From contig NZ_JWLL01000003.1 of NCBI RefSeq assembly GCF_000814025.1, positions 268,334-332,333 on the forward strand: DNA of 64,000 nt, written 5' to 3'. The stretch is from Tateyamaria sp. ANG-S1. GTDB lineage: Bacteria > Pseudomonadota > Alphaproteobacteria > Rhodobacterales > Rhodobacteraceae. The translations under genes and the position numbers were made by a program. Shown here one piece after another: positions 9,557-18,445 of this stretch (position 1 is the first letter of the stretch; each line of letters opens with the position of its first letter). Under the pieces are notes generated by a model, which was given only the letters and a program-made list of their open reading frames with translations, was not told where the DNA came from and did no database searches.

Positions 9557-10077
9557 CGGTAGAACCGCACACCGGACACGGCAATGTCCGCCTGCATCTC
9601 GCGCCCGATGGCGAGAATACCGATCCGTCGCAACCGGCTCGGGTCGAACGACACATCGGTACGATGCGCCTCAAAAGCAGTGAAGGGAATGCGGAGCGTC
9701 GTCCATTCATCGAGCGCCACAAACTCGGACCGGAACGACTGCCAAGGCCGCGTAAGCGCATCGGTGCGCAGGCGCAGATCATAGGTCTCGCCATTGCCCA
9801 GCACATCCAGCGCCACACCGGCATAGCCGCTCGCATCGAACACAGCGCCGCCCGCCAGATCAAAAGCGATCTGCACAAAGCCACCATTGTTCTCCAGCGA
9901 CACGAGCCCGGTCAGCCGCACAGCCTCCCGCCCCTTAACGACCTCAAACGTGGCCTGCCCCGAAGACACACCACCCATCACCGTGTCAGCCACGTATTCC
10001 CAGTCGGGGCTAAGTTCCAAATCATCCGCCATGACCGGCGAACATAGCAGGGCAAAGGCGATTGCCCAGCGGATCAC
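9553..10077 (-). CDS. CIA30 family protein with signal peptide
   Basis: 174-residue protein with an N-terminal signal peptide (hydrophobic residues 3-17, cleavage after PVMA) and a CIA30 jelly-roll domain over the rest. Seen: the hallmark VMGGVSSG near residue 34 and the C-terminal GILAIGREMQADIAVSGV. CIA30 proteins were named for complex I assembly in mitochondria; bacterial members are often exported and are thought to bind carbohydrate-like ligands. It is the last gene of the long - strand operon and overlaps the RraA-like gene by ATGA. A periplasmic role linked to the imported substrate is inference. Confidence 0.75.
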   Translation of the reverse strand: MIRWAIAFALLCSPVMADDLELSPDWEYVADTVMGGVSSGQATFEVVKGREAVRLTGLVSLENNGGFVQIAFDLAGGAVFDASGYAGVALDVLGNGETYDLRLRTDALTRPWQSFRSEFVALDEWTTLRIPFTAFEAHRTDVSFDPSRLRRIGILAIGREMQADIAVSGVRFYR

Positions 10078-10766
10078 GTCCGCGCCGCCTCGAATACGGC
10101 CCAGACCGCTTCGAACTCCTCAAATCCGATCCGCTTGCCCTTGACCGCATCAAACACGATCTTCTCCGACCGCATCAGCGTCGCGATGGCGTCGGTAAGT
10201 CCAGCCACCACATCCTTCGGGATCACCACGGCCCCATGCCGGTCCGCATGCACCAGATCGCCGGGCCGGATGTCGAGGCCATGGATACGCACCTGCTGGT
10301 CATAATCCACCACATGCACAAACCCATGACTCGGCCCGATAGAGCCAGCAACCACCGGGTACCCCTCTGCCAGATCGCCAAGGTCGCGCATCACCCCGTC
10401 GGTCAGCGTTCCCGCCAGCCCAAATGCCTTGTGAATATTCGTGTTCACCTCACCCCAATAGGCGCCAATAGCATTTGGCACATCCAGATCCTGCACCACG
10501 CAGACCGCCGGACGCGCGCCTTCGGACATGTACTTGTAGTAAGCCATCCGCCGCGCCTTGATCACCTCGGGCGGCTCCGTGGGCGGGGCCAGCGCCCGGA
10601 TCCGGGCCGTGCGCGCATAGCCCACCATCACCCCATCCGGGTCCGACGCCAGCATCGTGCCACGGGTGAAGGCGTTGAACCCCCGCTTGCCCTGCGCGAC
10701 CTCAATGGCATTGCAGACCGTCGGCGTATCCACCGACCTCAGCAGATCATGCAGTGCGTCCTCCAT
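10074..10766 (-). CDS. RraA-like aldolase (HMG/CHA aldolase family)
   Basis: 230-residue RraA/4-hydroxy-4-methyl-2-oxoglutarate aldolase family protein. Seen: YWGEVNTNIHKAFGLAGTLTDG near residues 105-127, the metal/substrate motif DGVMRD (Arg-Asp pair) near 126-131, and GDLVHADRHGAVVIP near 175. Members either cleave 2-oxo-4-hydroxy acids to pyruvate, decarboxylate oxaloacetate, or (RraA proper) inhibit RNase E. The catabolic operon and the Arg-Asp pair favour a lyase. It starts three bases after the MetE-like gene and overlaps the CIA30 gene. The substrate is unknown. Confidence 0.78.
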   Translation of the reverse strand: MEDALHDLLRSVDTPTVCNAIEVAQGKRGFNAFTRGTMLASDPDGVMVGYARTARIRALAPPTEPPEVIKARRMAYYKYMSEGARPAVCVVQDLDVPNAIGAYWGEVNTNIHKAFGLAGTLTDGVMRDLGDLAEGYPVVAGSIGPSHGFVHVVDYDQQVRIHGLDIRPGDLVHADRHGAVVIPKDVVAGLTDAIATLMRSEKIVFDAVKGKRIGFEEFEAVWAVFEAART

Positions 10767-10769
10767 AAC

Positions 10770-11894
10770 TCAGCCCTTCACCATCGCGGCACCCTCGGAC
10801 AGGGCATTCAGCTTGGCATAGGCAATTTCCGGATCGACTGACCCGAAGCCCGCAAAAGTGCCAAACCCACAATCGCTCCCCGCAATCACCCGATCCGCAC
10901 CCACAATCTCCGTAAACCGCTCGATCCGCTGCCGCACGACCTCCGGATGCTCGACAAAGTTCGTGGTGGTATCGACCACGCCCGGCACCAGCACCTTGTC
11001 ATCCGGTATCTCCGCTTTGCGGTTCCGAAACACCGTCCACTCATGCGCATGACGCGGGTTCGACGTCTCGAACAGAACATAGCGCGCCTTGGTCGCCATC
11101 AGCGTGGGAAAGACCGTGTCCATGGGCACATCACACACATGCGGCCCCTCGTAATTGCCCCAGCAGATATGCACCCGTACCTTCTCCGCAGGCACATCCG
11201 CCAGCGCATGGTTCAGCGCCTCCACATGGGCATCCGCGATCTTTACAAACTCCGCATCGCTCAGGTCGTTGAACAACATGTGCCGCGACAGGGCCAAATC
11301 GGGGCAATCCAGCTGCAAATCCAGCCCAGCCCCCACGATCGTCTCATACTCCGCCTTCATCGCATCGGCGAGGGCGGCCAGATAGGCGTCGCGCGTCGGA
11401 TAAAAGTCATTCTGCAAAAACAGCGAAATCACACCGGGCGAGGCTGCATTCATAAACCCGCGCTCAACCCCATGCTTGGCCATCGCTGCCTTGAGGTTCG
11501 CAATGTCCTTCTCCAACTCGCCCTGCCCCTTGGACGTCACCTCACCCGTACACATGGGCCGGGCGTATTGCGGGGTGCCGCCACCCTCGGCCAAGCGCTT
11601 GAGAAAGCTGGGAAACTGCTTCAGATCAGCAGGCGCATTGCGCGGGCTGTCGCCGGAAAACCCGGTATAGCGGTCCTTGACATAGGTCGCATAACTGATC
11701 TTCGACGTCTCGCCATCGCTGACGATATCAACACCCGCCGCCACCTGCTTGGCCACCGTGTCGTCCACCGCCTCGGCCATCGCCGCATCGAAATCAGCCT
11801 GCTCAAACGGCTCCTCCCGCTCGCGGGCAAAGATGAAATCGACGACCTTTTGCGTCCGGGGCAAGGACCCGACATGGGTGGTTGTGACAGGCAT
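10770..11894 (-). CDS. Cobalamin-independent methionine synthase II-like protein
   Basis: 374-residue protein corresponding to the catalytic C-terminal half of MetE. It starts with TTHVGSLPR, typical of the family. The zinc ligands appear conserved: His and Cys in HICWGNYEG near residue 240, Glu in LFETSN near 275, and Cys in GSDCGFG near 342. Without the N-terminal MetE half it is not the housekeeping enzyme. Short MetE relatives include core-MetE proteins and epoxyalkane:coenzyme M transferase, both using a zinc-bound thiolate. In this operon, downstream of a SAM methyltransferase, a thiol- or methyl-transfer step in catabolism is a reasonable inference. Confidence 0.78.
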   Translation of the reverse strand: MPVTTTHVGSLPRTQKVVDFIFAREREEPFEQADFDAAMAEAVDDTVAKQVAAGVDIVSDGETSKISYATYVKDRYTGFSGDSPRNAPADLKQFPSFLKRLAEGGGTPQYARPMCTGEVTSKGQGELEKDIANLKAAMAKHGVERGFMNAASPGVISLFLQNDFYPTRDAYLAALADAMKAEYETIVGAGLDLQLDCPDLALSRHMLFNDLSDAEFVKIADAHVEALNHALADVPAEKVRVHICWGNYEGPHVCDVPMDTVFPTLMATKARYVLFETSNPRHAHEWTVFRNRKAEIPDDKVLVPGVVDTTTNFVEHPEVVRQRIERFTEIVGADRVIAGSDCGFGTFAGFGSVDPEIAYAKLNALSEGAAMVKG

Positions 11895-11905
11895 GGTGGT
11901 CTCCT

Positions 11906-12508
11906 TCAGTCTTTGCGCGCCATCAGCACGGTATGCTGGTTCGCATCGGGGTCTTCGGCCAGAAACCCGGTCAGGCGCAAGCCATTCTCTTCAAGACATG
12001 TGGCATAGCCCGCGGGCGAGAGCGAGGCGTGATAGACCGCCTCATCGCCAACGGTGCCCTCAGCCTCACCTGCGCTTGGCCCAACGGTCAGCATCAAACT
12101 GCCACCGGGTTCCAGATGCGCGGCCATACGCGAGATACAGTCGCGCTGCGCCTCTGCCGTCAGGTGAAAAAAGCTGTTCCAGGCAATGATGCCGTCAAAG
12201 GTCTCGCCCAGATCAAGCACCCGCATATCCGCCTGCCGCCAGTCGCCCTCCGGCCACCGTTCCCGCGCAATCGCCAGCATCGGCTCCGAAAAATCGACAC
12301 CGGTAACGGAAAACCCCTCAGCCATGAACCACCGCGCAATCGGATCGCCCGTACCGCAGCCCAGATCCAGCACCCGTGCCCCGCCGGGCAAGGCCACCGC
12401 AAACCGCGCCAACCACCGCGCCTCGAACAACGCACGGGACCGGCGAGCGTCGTAAACCGCCGCCTGCCGGTCATAGACGCCCTGGATGTCTTCGGGATCG
12501 GCGCTCAC
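11906..12508 (-). CDS. Class I SAM-dependent methyltransferase
   Basis: About 200 residues. Seen: SAM motif I VLDLGCGTGDP near residue 45, motif II GVDFSEPML near 68, and a later motif around FDGIIAWNSFFHL near 103. GTG 12508 is chosen because it overlaps the bicupin stop as GTGA, like the other junctions in this operon; GTG 12517 is an alternative three codons upstream. Soluble small-molecule methyltransferases of this type act on many substrates. It precedes the MetE-like gene by eleven bases. Confidence 0.82.
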   Translation of the reverse strand: MSADPEDIQGVYDRQAAVYDARRSRALFEARWLARFAVALPGGARVLDLGCGTGDPIARWFMAEGFSVTGVDFSEPMLAIARERWPEGDWRQADMRVLDLGETFDGIIAWNSFFHLTAEAQRDCISRMAAHLEPGGSLMLTVGPSAGEAEGTVGDEAVYHASLSPAGYATCLEENGLRLTGFLAEDPDANQHTVLMARKD

Positions 12509-13470
12509 CCTGCCCACGTCGGCCCCGCCGGATCATCCGTGCCCACCACGTGATAGAGCGCCGCCTCGCCCGTCATCGACGGCACGGCGCTATGGGCCAA
12601 GTTCTCCGGCACGCTCATCGTGTCACCGGGCGCCAGCGTCGTGCTGCCACCCTCCCACGTCACCTTCCAATGCCCTTTCACCGGCATCAGGACTGATGGC
12701 TTGTCATGCGCGTGCATGTCATCGCAGGCACTCGAGCGGGTCACCAGATCCACCTCAAACCCCGGCTTGTCCCGAATAATTCCCGTCTCGCCAATCACCT
12801 TGCAGGGCGCGTCCTTAGCCAGACACACCATGTCCCAATACCGGCGCACGCCCATGCCGACGACCTGCATCGGCGACATCTCGGGGAACTCCGTCAACTC
12901 CTCCGCGGTCAGCAACGGCATGGGCCCCACGCCATCAGGCAGGCTCTCCCCCTTCTTGCTGTCATAAAGGCTGCCATTCTCGCCCAGAACCAGCCCATGC
13001 GCGCCCGCCTCCTCGATCACTTGCGGGGCCCAGATCACGCCGCCGCCCGCATCGTCGCCGCCAAGGATCGCCATGATCATCCCGTAGTCGGTGCCGATAT
13101 TCTCGAAACCACGGAAAATACCTGTGGGAATGTTGATGATATCCCCCTCTTCCAGCACGACCTCCCCGGCCTTCCCCCAGCGTCCCCAGAAAAACCGCCA
13201 ACGCCCCGACAGGACAAAGAATACCTCTGCCGTGCGGTGCGAATGCAGCGAATTCCGGCACTTCGGCGGCTGCCCCGCCGCCCCGATGTTGAAGCCGTGC
13301 GGGATCGAAATATGCACGTGCTGATCAGGGCTTTCCGACACCCCGCCCCCGATGATGGTAAAGTTCTCCTTCTGGTCCGACCCCGGCGTGTGCGCGTCGA
13401 TAAACGCGGTCTTGCAGGGCATCAGATCGCCATAACGCACAATGCGCGGCTCCATCTCGGCGGGGGTCAT
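12505..13470 (-). CDS. Bicupin domain protein
   Basis: 321-residue protein with two cupin domains. The first, near residues 60-150, carries the metal-binding motif LHSHRTAEVFFVLSG and a second motif in GDIINIPTG; the second, near 225-310, carries MHAHDKPSVLMPVKG and GDTMSVPENLAHS. This bicupin layout is shared with gentisate-type dioxygenases, but the first-motif Glu spacing and sequence do not identify a specific oxygenase. It is coupled by ATGA to the DUF6653 gene upstream. A metal-dependent isomerase or dioxygenase step on the imported compound is possible. Confidence 0.78.
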   Translation of the reverse strand: MTPAEMEPRIVRYGDLMPCKTAFIDAHTPGSDQKENFTIIGGGVSESPDQHVHISIPHGFNIGAAGQPPKCRNSLHSHRTAEVFFVLSGRWRFFWGRWGKAGEVVLEEGDIINIPTGIFRGFENIGTDYGMIMAILGGDDAGGGVIWAPQVIEEAGAHGLVLGENGSLYDSKKGESLPDGVGPMPLLTAEELTEFPEMSPMQVVGMGVRRYWDMVCLAKDAPCKVIGETGIIRDKPGFEVDLVTRSSACDDMHAHDKPSVLMPVKGHWKVTWEGGSTTLAPGDTMSVPENLAHSAVPSMTGEAALYHVVGTDDPAGPTWAG

Positions 13471-14003
13471 GTGGGGGTCCTTTCATGTGGGAGGGTTGGA
13501 TCGGGCAACGGATCGCCCGGTTTGGAATTGGTGATGTCGGTGTGGATCCAGACCATGCGGTCCACGAACCAGACCTTCGGCAGGATGGTGGCGACCAGCC
13601 CAAGGATTGTCGTCCACGGGTTCAGCACGATCAGGCCATAGATCAGGGGCAACAGACCGATGACGGATAGGGCGACCAACACATGTGCCGGCCGCATGTG
13701 ATGCGCTGCGATGTCATAGCGGTCCCGCGCCAGAAAAATGCGCTCCCCCAGTGTCCCACGCGATGCCCAACTGCCAAAGTCACGGGGCGCAGGAAACGCA
13801 CGCGGGTTCACCCATGTCCACGCTGCGGCCAACAGAAAAAGCGGCAGCGCCCACCCCCCGATCCACTGCCGCGCATAAATCGCCAGCGCGATCAAAGGCA
13901 GGCAAGAAAACCGCGTCCAAAAGCTCCACGGGCTTGCGTGCCGCCGCCAATCAACGTCCTTCATCCCCATCAGACGTTCGGCAGCGCGGTAGATGTCGGT
14001 CAT
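13467..14003 (-). CDS. DUF6653 family membrane protein
   Basis: 178-residue protein with hydrophobic segments near residues 33-42, 48-62 and two between 105 and 140, so probably four membrane segments. The N-terminal HASPWSFWTRF, the WTWVNPRAFP and the WFVDRMVWI motifs match my recollection of DUF6653 proteins, which have no known function. It lies inside the operon with four-base overlaps on both sides, so it is probably co-expressed with the pathway enzymes. Confidence 0.65.
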   Translation of the reverse strand: MTDIYRAAERLMGMKDVDWRRHASPWSFWTRFSCLPLIALAIYARQWIGGWALPLFLLAAAWTWVNPRAFPAPRDFGSWASRGTLGERIFLARDRYDIAAHHMRPAHVLVALSVIGLLPLIYGLIVLNPWTTILGLVATILPKVWFVDRMVWIHTDITNSKPGDPLPDPTLPHERTPT

Positions 14004-14614
14004 GCCTGCCCCTTCAGCGCAGCATTCTCCGCTTCCAACTCGGCAATCCGCGCCTGCAGCTTGTCCATCTCCGGTGCCACAAGCTGCGCGATCTCACCCG
14101 CATCAAAGCGCGGCGTGATGAACTGCGGACAGTTCCAGTCAAAGGCCTCAATCCGGATCGTCACCACCCGCTCAACCCGACCCTGCCCCTCGACAGCCAG
14201 TTGCTCGGCCAGCTCGGGCTCATCATCAGCCTTCGCAAACGTCGCACGCCCCTGCAGCTTCATCCGGGCCTTGCGCGGGTAATCCATCAGAAACAGCGAC
14301 ACCCGGTCATCACCGGCCAGGTTCCCCTCGGAAATGTGCTGCTTGTTCCCGCGATAGTCCGCAAAACCCAACGTGTGATCATCCAGCACCTTCAGAAACC
14401 CGACAGGCCCGCCCCGATGCTGGATGTATGGCCAACCGGTCTCCGACACCGTGCCCATGTAGAACGACGTGCGCGACGTGATGAACGCCACCTCATCCGC
14501 ATTCAGCGCATGCGTCCGCGCCCCATAGCTGCGCGCGTACATCTCGGCAGATCCATCCGCCTCCTGCAGCGCCTTCACGGCATCGGTAAACATCACCTCG
14601 TCATAGCGGCGCAC
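14000..14614 (-). CDS. Pyridoxamine 5'-phosphate oxidase family protein
   Basis: 204-residue flavin-reductase-like split-barrel protein of the PNPOx family. Seen: the barrel segment ADEVAFITSRTSFYMGTVSETGWPYIQHRGG (parts near residues 39-70), GDDRVSLFLMDYP near 100, and a C-terminal coiled-coil-like tail (IAELEAENAAL). The start is GTG 14614 with GAAAGG eight bases upstream. Members bind FMN or F420 and include oxidoreductases and stress proteins. It is 42 bases after the NTF2-like gene and overlaps the DUF6653 gene. Confidence 0.78.
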   Translation of the reverse strand: MRRYDEVMFTDAVKALQEADGSAEMYARSYGARTHALNADEVAFITSRTSFYMGTVSETGWPYIQHRGGPVGFLKVLDDHTLGFADYRGNKQHISEGNLAGDDRVSLFLMDYPRKARMKLQGRATFAKADDEPELAEQLAVEGQGRVERVVTIRIEAFDWNCPQFITPRFDAGEIAQLVAPEMDKLQARIAELEAENAALKGQA

Positions 14615-14656
14615 GGCCCTGACCTTTCATTGTTCCTCAAATATGCAAATGCGACC

Positions 14657-15625
14657 TCAGCCGGTCTGCAACAAGATCTGCTTCCAGATCGCCGTCTCAT
14701 CAAAGAGCGCATATTCCCGGCGCAGGCCCCAAGGCCCGAACTCGGCATGAGAAATGCCCAGAACATAGACCTCAGCCCCCGTCGGCGCGCCAAAATACCC
14801 CCACCCATCATGTTTGCCATGCAGGCTCCATCGGATGGCGGCCCGGGGCGGCATCATCTCATCATCCCGCCCAATCTGGTGATCAATGGTGAACGTTGCA
14901 TCCGGGAACGACGCCCGCAGTCCCATCCAGAAACGATCTACCGGCCCTGTCCCATGCCCGGTCAGCCCGCCGGGATACTCCGACTGCACCGCCCGGTCAT
15001 ACTCGCCGGGAATGACGGCCATATCGGCCCCCATGATCCGCGTCAGAATGTCGGCGTACCTCGCGCCCCACTCATTGTCATTGCCGCGCCCCTTGTAGGG
15101 CCCAGGCTGATCCGTCGCATGGCTCAGAGGACGCACCGCGTTTTCCATCCCACCCTCACGCTCGATCAGATCAGCAGCATAGGCCTTCGCCTCCCACCCG
15201 ATCTGGTTCACGATGGCCGTCTGGTCGCGGATCAACCACTCATCGTTGATCTGATCATTGATGGCATGACAGTCCGCAATAATTCGGTACTGCAGCGTCT
15301 TGCCAGATGCCTTGCCATAGACACCATCCGCCATGTGCGTCGCCGTCGACAGGATGCGGTGCGACGACAGCATCCCCTCTTCCGGCGTCCCGCTCCAGAT
15401 CACATCTTCACCCAGCAGCGTCCGGTCCGGAAATTCGGCGAGCGTCGCCATGGTGGCCCCAATCACCTTCTCGTTCCCAATCACCACCGAACCGGGCGAC
15501 CGCACCACGATGCCCGGGCTGTAATAGTGATGCAGGGTCGCGATGCCGCGATCCTCCCAGATCTCCTTGGTGATGCCGATGATATAGTCGGGGAAGTCCT
15601 TCCACCGGTTCGAAAAACCCTTCAT
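14657..15625 (-). CDS. SnoaL/NTF2-like protein, probable tandem domains
   Basis: 322-residue protein made of two NTF2-like alpha+beta cone domains, roughly residues 10-160 and 180-320. Domain 1 includes IVVRSPGSVVIG and IADCHAINDQINDEWLIRDQ; domain 2 includes RFWMGLRASFPDATFTIDHQ and the tail REYALFDETAIWKQIL. ATG 15625 is preferred because it forms an ATGA overlap with the LacI stop and has AAAGGA eight bases upstream; ATG 15634 is possible. It is more divergent than the other NTF2-like proteins of the cluster. Family members are cyclases, isomerases, dehydratases or ligand carriers; the reaction here is unknown. Confidence 0.75.
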   Translation of the reverse strand: MKGFSNRWKDFPDYIIGITKEIWEDRGIATLHHYYSPGIVVRSPGSVVIGNEKVIGATMATLAEFPDRTLLGEDVIWSGTPEEGMLSSHRILSTATHMADGVYGKASGKTLQYRIIADCHAINDQINDEWLIRDQTAIVNQIGWEAKAYAADLIEREGGMENAVRPLSHATDQPGPYKGRGNDNEWGARYADILTRIMGADMAVIPGEYDRAVQSEYPGGLTGHGTGPVDRFWMGLRASFPDATFTIDHQIGRDDEMMPPRAAIRWSLHGKHDGWGYFGAPTGAEVYVLGISHAEFGPWGLRREYALFDETAIWKQILLQTG

Positions 15626-16641
15626 GCGGTCCATCCTTTGGGTATGCGGGCCGACCCGCGCAGGATGAGTGGTCCATCCAGCGCGACGCGGCGGGGTTTG
15701 GTGTCAGGATCGGCAAGCCGGTCCATCAGAATATCAACCGTGGCATCCGCCATCTGCCCGGCAGGCTGGCGCACGGTGGTCAGGTCATAGCTGGGCCAGG
15801 CGGCCAAGGTCACGTCGTCATAGCCCACAACCGACACGTCGCCCGGCACGCTCAGCCCCAACTCAAATCTCAAAACATCCATCACGGCAAAGGCCATGTG
15901 ATCATTGGCACAAAACACCGCATCCGGCCGTTCCGGCCCCACAAACATCTCGCGCGCCACATCCTTGGCGGTTTCAAAGTCGAAGTCACTGCCCCCGCGT
16001 GCGAACAGGCGGCGCCCCGCCACCTCCAGCCCCGCGACAAAGCCCGCCTCGCGGTCCCGCTGGGTCGAGGCTCCCTCCCACCCGGCCACATGCGCAATGC
16101 GTTGGTGCCCACCGGCCACCAGAAACTCCGCCAGCTTGCGCCCACCGTGGTAGTTGTCAGAGGTGACCGAGGACAGCCGGTCATCATCCTGCGCCCGGTT
16201 GAACAGGACAATGGGAATGCCCGCCGCCTCGCAGCGCTGGGTCAGGTCGTTCGACATGCCGACACTGGCCGCAATGATCCCATCCACCTGATAGTCCAGC
16301 AGTTCCCGCATCACCTCATCCGCATCATCCGCCGAGTTCGACGAGATGAACACCAGCACGTGGTAGCCCTGCTCCTGCAGCTTGCGGCTCAACCGCTCGA
16401 TAGCTTCGGGGTAGAAGTGGTTTTCCAAGTAAGCAACCAGCAACCCCACAATACGGCTCCGTCCGGTAATCAGCGACCGCGCCAGCACATTGGGCCGATA
16501 CCCCAGATCATCCGCCGCTTGACGCACCTTATCCGCGGTGCGTTTCGACACCGACGCACCGGGGGTGAAGACACGACTGACGGCCGAGCGGGACACGCCC
16601 GCGCGTTCAGCCACATCGAGTGCTGTCACCTTGTCGGGCAT
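15622..16641 (-). CDS. LacI family transcriptional regulator
   Basis: About 339 residues: an N-terminal helix-turn-helix (VTALDVAERAGVSRSAVSR near residues 5-23), the LacI hinge region (GYRPNVLARSL near 50-60), and a periplasmic-binding-protein-like effector domain with RIVGLLVAYLENHFYPE and later GDVSVVGYDD. ATG 16641 is chosen because it forms TGATG with the stop of the SDR gene; ATG 16656 is an alternative. It lies within the operon it probably controls. LacI regulators usually bind sugars or related polyols and repress transport and catabolic genes. The best operator candidate is the palindrome at 27558-27577. Confidence 0.9.
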   Translation of the reverse strand: MPDKVTALDVAERAGVSRSAVSRVFTPGASVSKRTADKVRQAADDLGYRPNVLARSLITGRSRIVGLLVAYLENHFYPEAIERLSRKLQEQGYHVLVFISSNSADDADEVMRELLDYQVDGIIAASVGMSNDLTQRCEAAGIPIVLFNRAQDDDRLSSVTSDNYHGGRKLAEFLVAGGHQRIAHVAGWEGASTQRDREAGFVAGLEVAGRRLFARGGSDFDFETAKDVAREMFVGPERPDAVFCANDHMAFAVMDVLRFELGLSVPGDVSVVGYDDVTLAAWPSYDLTTVRQPAGQMADATVDILMDRLADPDTKPRRVALDGPLILRGSARIPKGWTA

Positions 16642-17399
16642 CAGTCCGCTGTCCAACCCCCGTCGATCAGCATCGAGGTGCCGGTAACCATCGCAGACGC
16701 ATCCGAGGCCAGAAACAGCACCGCCCCCATGATGTCCTCGACCTCTGCCACGCGCGGCAACTTGATCTTGTCCATGATCCAGGCATAGCGCTCGGGGTCC
16801 TCAAACGACTTCTCGGTAAAGGCCGTGCGCACAAAGGTCGGGCAGACCGTATTGATGCGAATATTCGCCTTGCCCCACTCGATGGCCATGGCCTTCACCA
16901 TGCCCTCGACCCCGTGTTTCGTGGCGCAATAGACAGCCCGGTCGATGCCACCCACATGACCCATTTGCGATGAGATATGGATGATCGACCCACCCTTGCC
17001 TGCCTCGGTCAACGCTCGCGCAGCGGCGGTGGAAAGGAAGTATGCGCCCTTCAGATTGATGCCGACAACCGCATCGAAATCCTCGGGTTGCGTCTCCATC
17101 GAAGGCCCATGCCGCGCCAGACCAGCCGAGTTCAAGACAATGTCGCATGGCCGATCAAAAGCGGCCTCAATGGCCGCCATATCCGACTGATCGAACTGCA
17201 ACGCCTCCGCGCTCCAGCCCTGTTCAGTCATGGCCCCAACCACGTCCGCCAAAACATCAGCCCGCCGCGCGGCACAGACCACATGCGCACCCGCCTCAGC
17301 CAAAGCGACGGCACAACCCAGCCCGATGCCAGACGAAGCACCCGTCACCAACGCCCGCTTGCCCGACAGATCAAACGAAGGGGTCTTCGGCAGGCTCAT
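16641..17399 (-). CDS. SDR family oxidoreductase
   Basis: 252-residue classical short-chain dehydrogenase. Seen: the dinucleotide motif TGASSGIG near residues 19-26, NSAG near 91, the catalytic Ser in IHISSQMG near 142, the YCATK motif (Tyr and Lys) near 157-161, and a C-terminal DGGWTAD. It probably oxidises a secondary alcohol of the imported substrate using NAD(P). Its start overlaps the upstream NTF2-like stop by four bases, and its stop is shared with the LacI start. Confidence 0.9.
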   Translation of the reverse strand: MSLPKTPSFDLSGKRALVTGASSGIGLGCAVALAEAGAHVVCAARRADVLADVVGAMTEQGWSAEALQFDQSDMAAIEAAFDRPCDIVLNSAGLARHGPSMETQPEDFDAVVGINLKGAYFLSTAAARALTEAGKGGSIIHISSQMGHVGGIDRAVYCATKHGVEGMVKAMAIEWGKANIRINTVCPTFVRTAFTEKSFEDPERYAWIMDKIKLPRVAEVEDIMGAVLFLASDASAMVTGTSMLIDGGWTAD

Positions 17400-18445
17400 G
17401 CCGCCCTCCCCGTCTCCGGGTCAAACCCCGCACGCGCCTTGTTGAATTCGCGCATCCGCGCCAGCACGTCGACGCCCATCTGGTCATACATCTGCAGCAT
17501 GTCCACCATCACCCAATTCTCCCGTATCAACCCGTTCTCCAGCCGCCAAAAATCAAGCGACCGCATCTCAATCCGCTTATCTGTCGGCGGCAGCCCCAGC
17601 CACCCTCCATGCGTCACCGTCTGGTACATGTTCGGCCAGCCCGTGACCGCAGCATAGTTTGCGTCACCAAAGAAGTGATAGACGATCTCGTCCACATACT
17701 GACCGCGGTCCGGCATCCCGTTCAGAAACGGGATCTGGTGCCAGTTGCGAAAGCCCGCAATCCCGCGCCCCGATCCGATGCCGCTGGGCCCATACCACAT
17801 CATCTTCGGGTGCCAGAACCGCTCCATCTCCATCACCTCAGGCCCGCCCTGACCGGGGTGCTTCTTCATATGCGTCAGCATGTCGATGATGTGCTGGCAG
17901 GACGCGGCGGACACTTCCGCATCGTAGGGCCCCAGCACCAACCCATCGCAGGACGCAGGGCCCGGCACATGCAATTCGCGACCCAAGGACGGCACCATCG
18001 GCCACGCCCCCGCCTGCATCATCACCTCGGGGATGTCCCACAGCGCCTGCATCTCGACGATCTTGCCGTCTTCGAAGCGATAGAACTCATGGAACCGCAT
18101 ATGCACGATGTGCCCGGTCGGCGGGATGTTGAGCCACGGGGCGGTGAAGGTGCCGGTGTAGTACCCGCCACACCCGACCCAATCCGCACCTTCGGGTGTG
18201 GGACCAGCCATGACGATGTAATCGCGCCGCTCCAAATCGGGGATAGCCGCCACCAGCAGGGCAAAGCCCGCATCCACAAACGCATCCACGCCCGCGATGC
18301 TTTCAAAGGGAAAGGCGAGGCGAAATACGACGTCCGGGGCGCATACATCTCGCAACACCGCCCGGACGGCAGCCTCATCATAGTCGTAAAGCGCAGCGCG
18401 CAGCGGCGCGATCAGCGCCTTGTGGTTGGTGTGCCGGTCGGTCAT
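17396..18445 (-). CDS. SnoaL/NTF2-like tandem-domain protein
   Basis: 349-residue protein with two NTF2-like domains, about residues 15-150 and 190-335. Seen: GGYYTGTFTAPWLNIPPTGH in domain 1; MWYGPSGIGSGRGIAGF and ENWVMVDMLQMYDQMGVDVL in domain 2. The start MTDRHTNHK at 18445 overlaps the stop of the upstream paralogue by four bases; a longer in-frame reading would run into that gene. The YGPxGIG and ENWVxxDxxxxxxQMGxD motifs are shared with the genes at 18442 and 27597, so these are paralogues. SnoaL-like folds act as cyclases, isomerases or hydratases; no catalytic role can be assigned. Confidence 0.8.
   Translation of the reverse strand: MTDRHTNHKALIAPLRAALYDYDEAAVRAVLRDVCAPDVVFRLAFPFESIAGVDAFVDAGFALLVAAIPDLERRDYIVMAGPTPEGADWVGCGGYYTGTFTAPWLNIPPTGHIVHMRFHEFYRFEDGKIVEMQALWDIPEVMMQAGAWPMVPSLGRELHVPGPASCDGLVLGPYDAEVSAASCQHIIDMLTHMKKHPGQGGPEVMEMERFWHPKMMWYGPSGIGSGRGIAGFRNWHQIPFLNGMPDRGQYVDEIVYHFFGDANYAAVTGWPNMYQTVTHGGWLGLPPTDKRIEMRSLDFWRLENGLIRENWVMVDMLQMYDQMGVDVLARMREFNKARAGFDPETGRAA

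Noticed and set aside
10770-11894. Full methionine synthase MetE
   Set aside because: Half the normal length; only the catalytic half is present.
13685-15790. Long + strand frame across the PNPOx-like and NTF2-like genes
   Set aside because: Arginine- and histidine-rich product typical of antisense reading in GC-rich DNA; the - strand genes have coupled starts and clear families.
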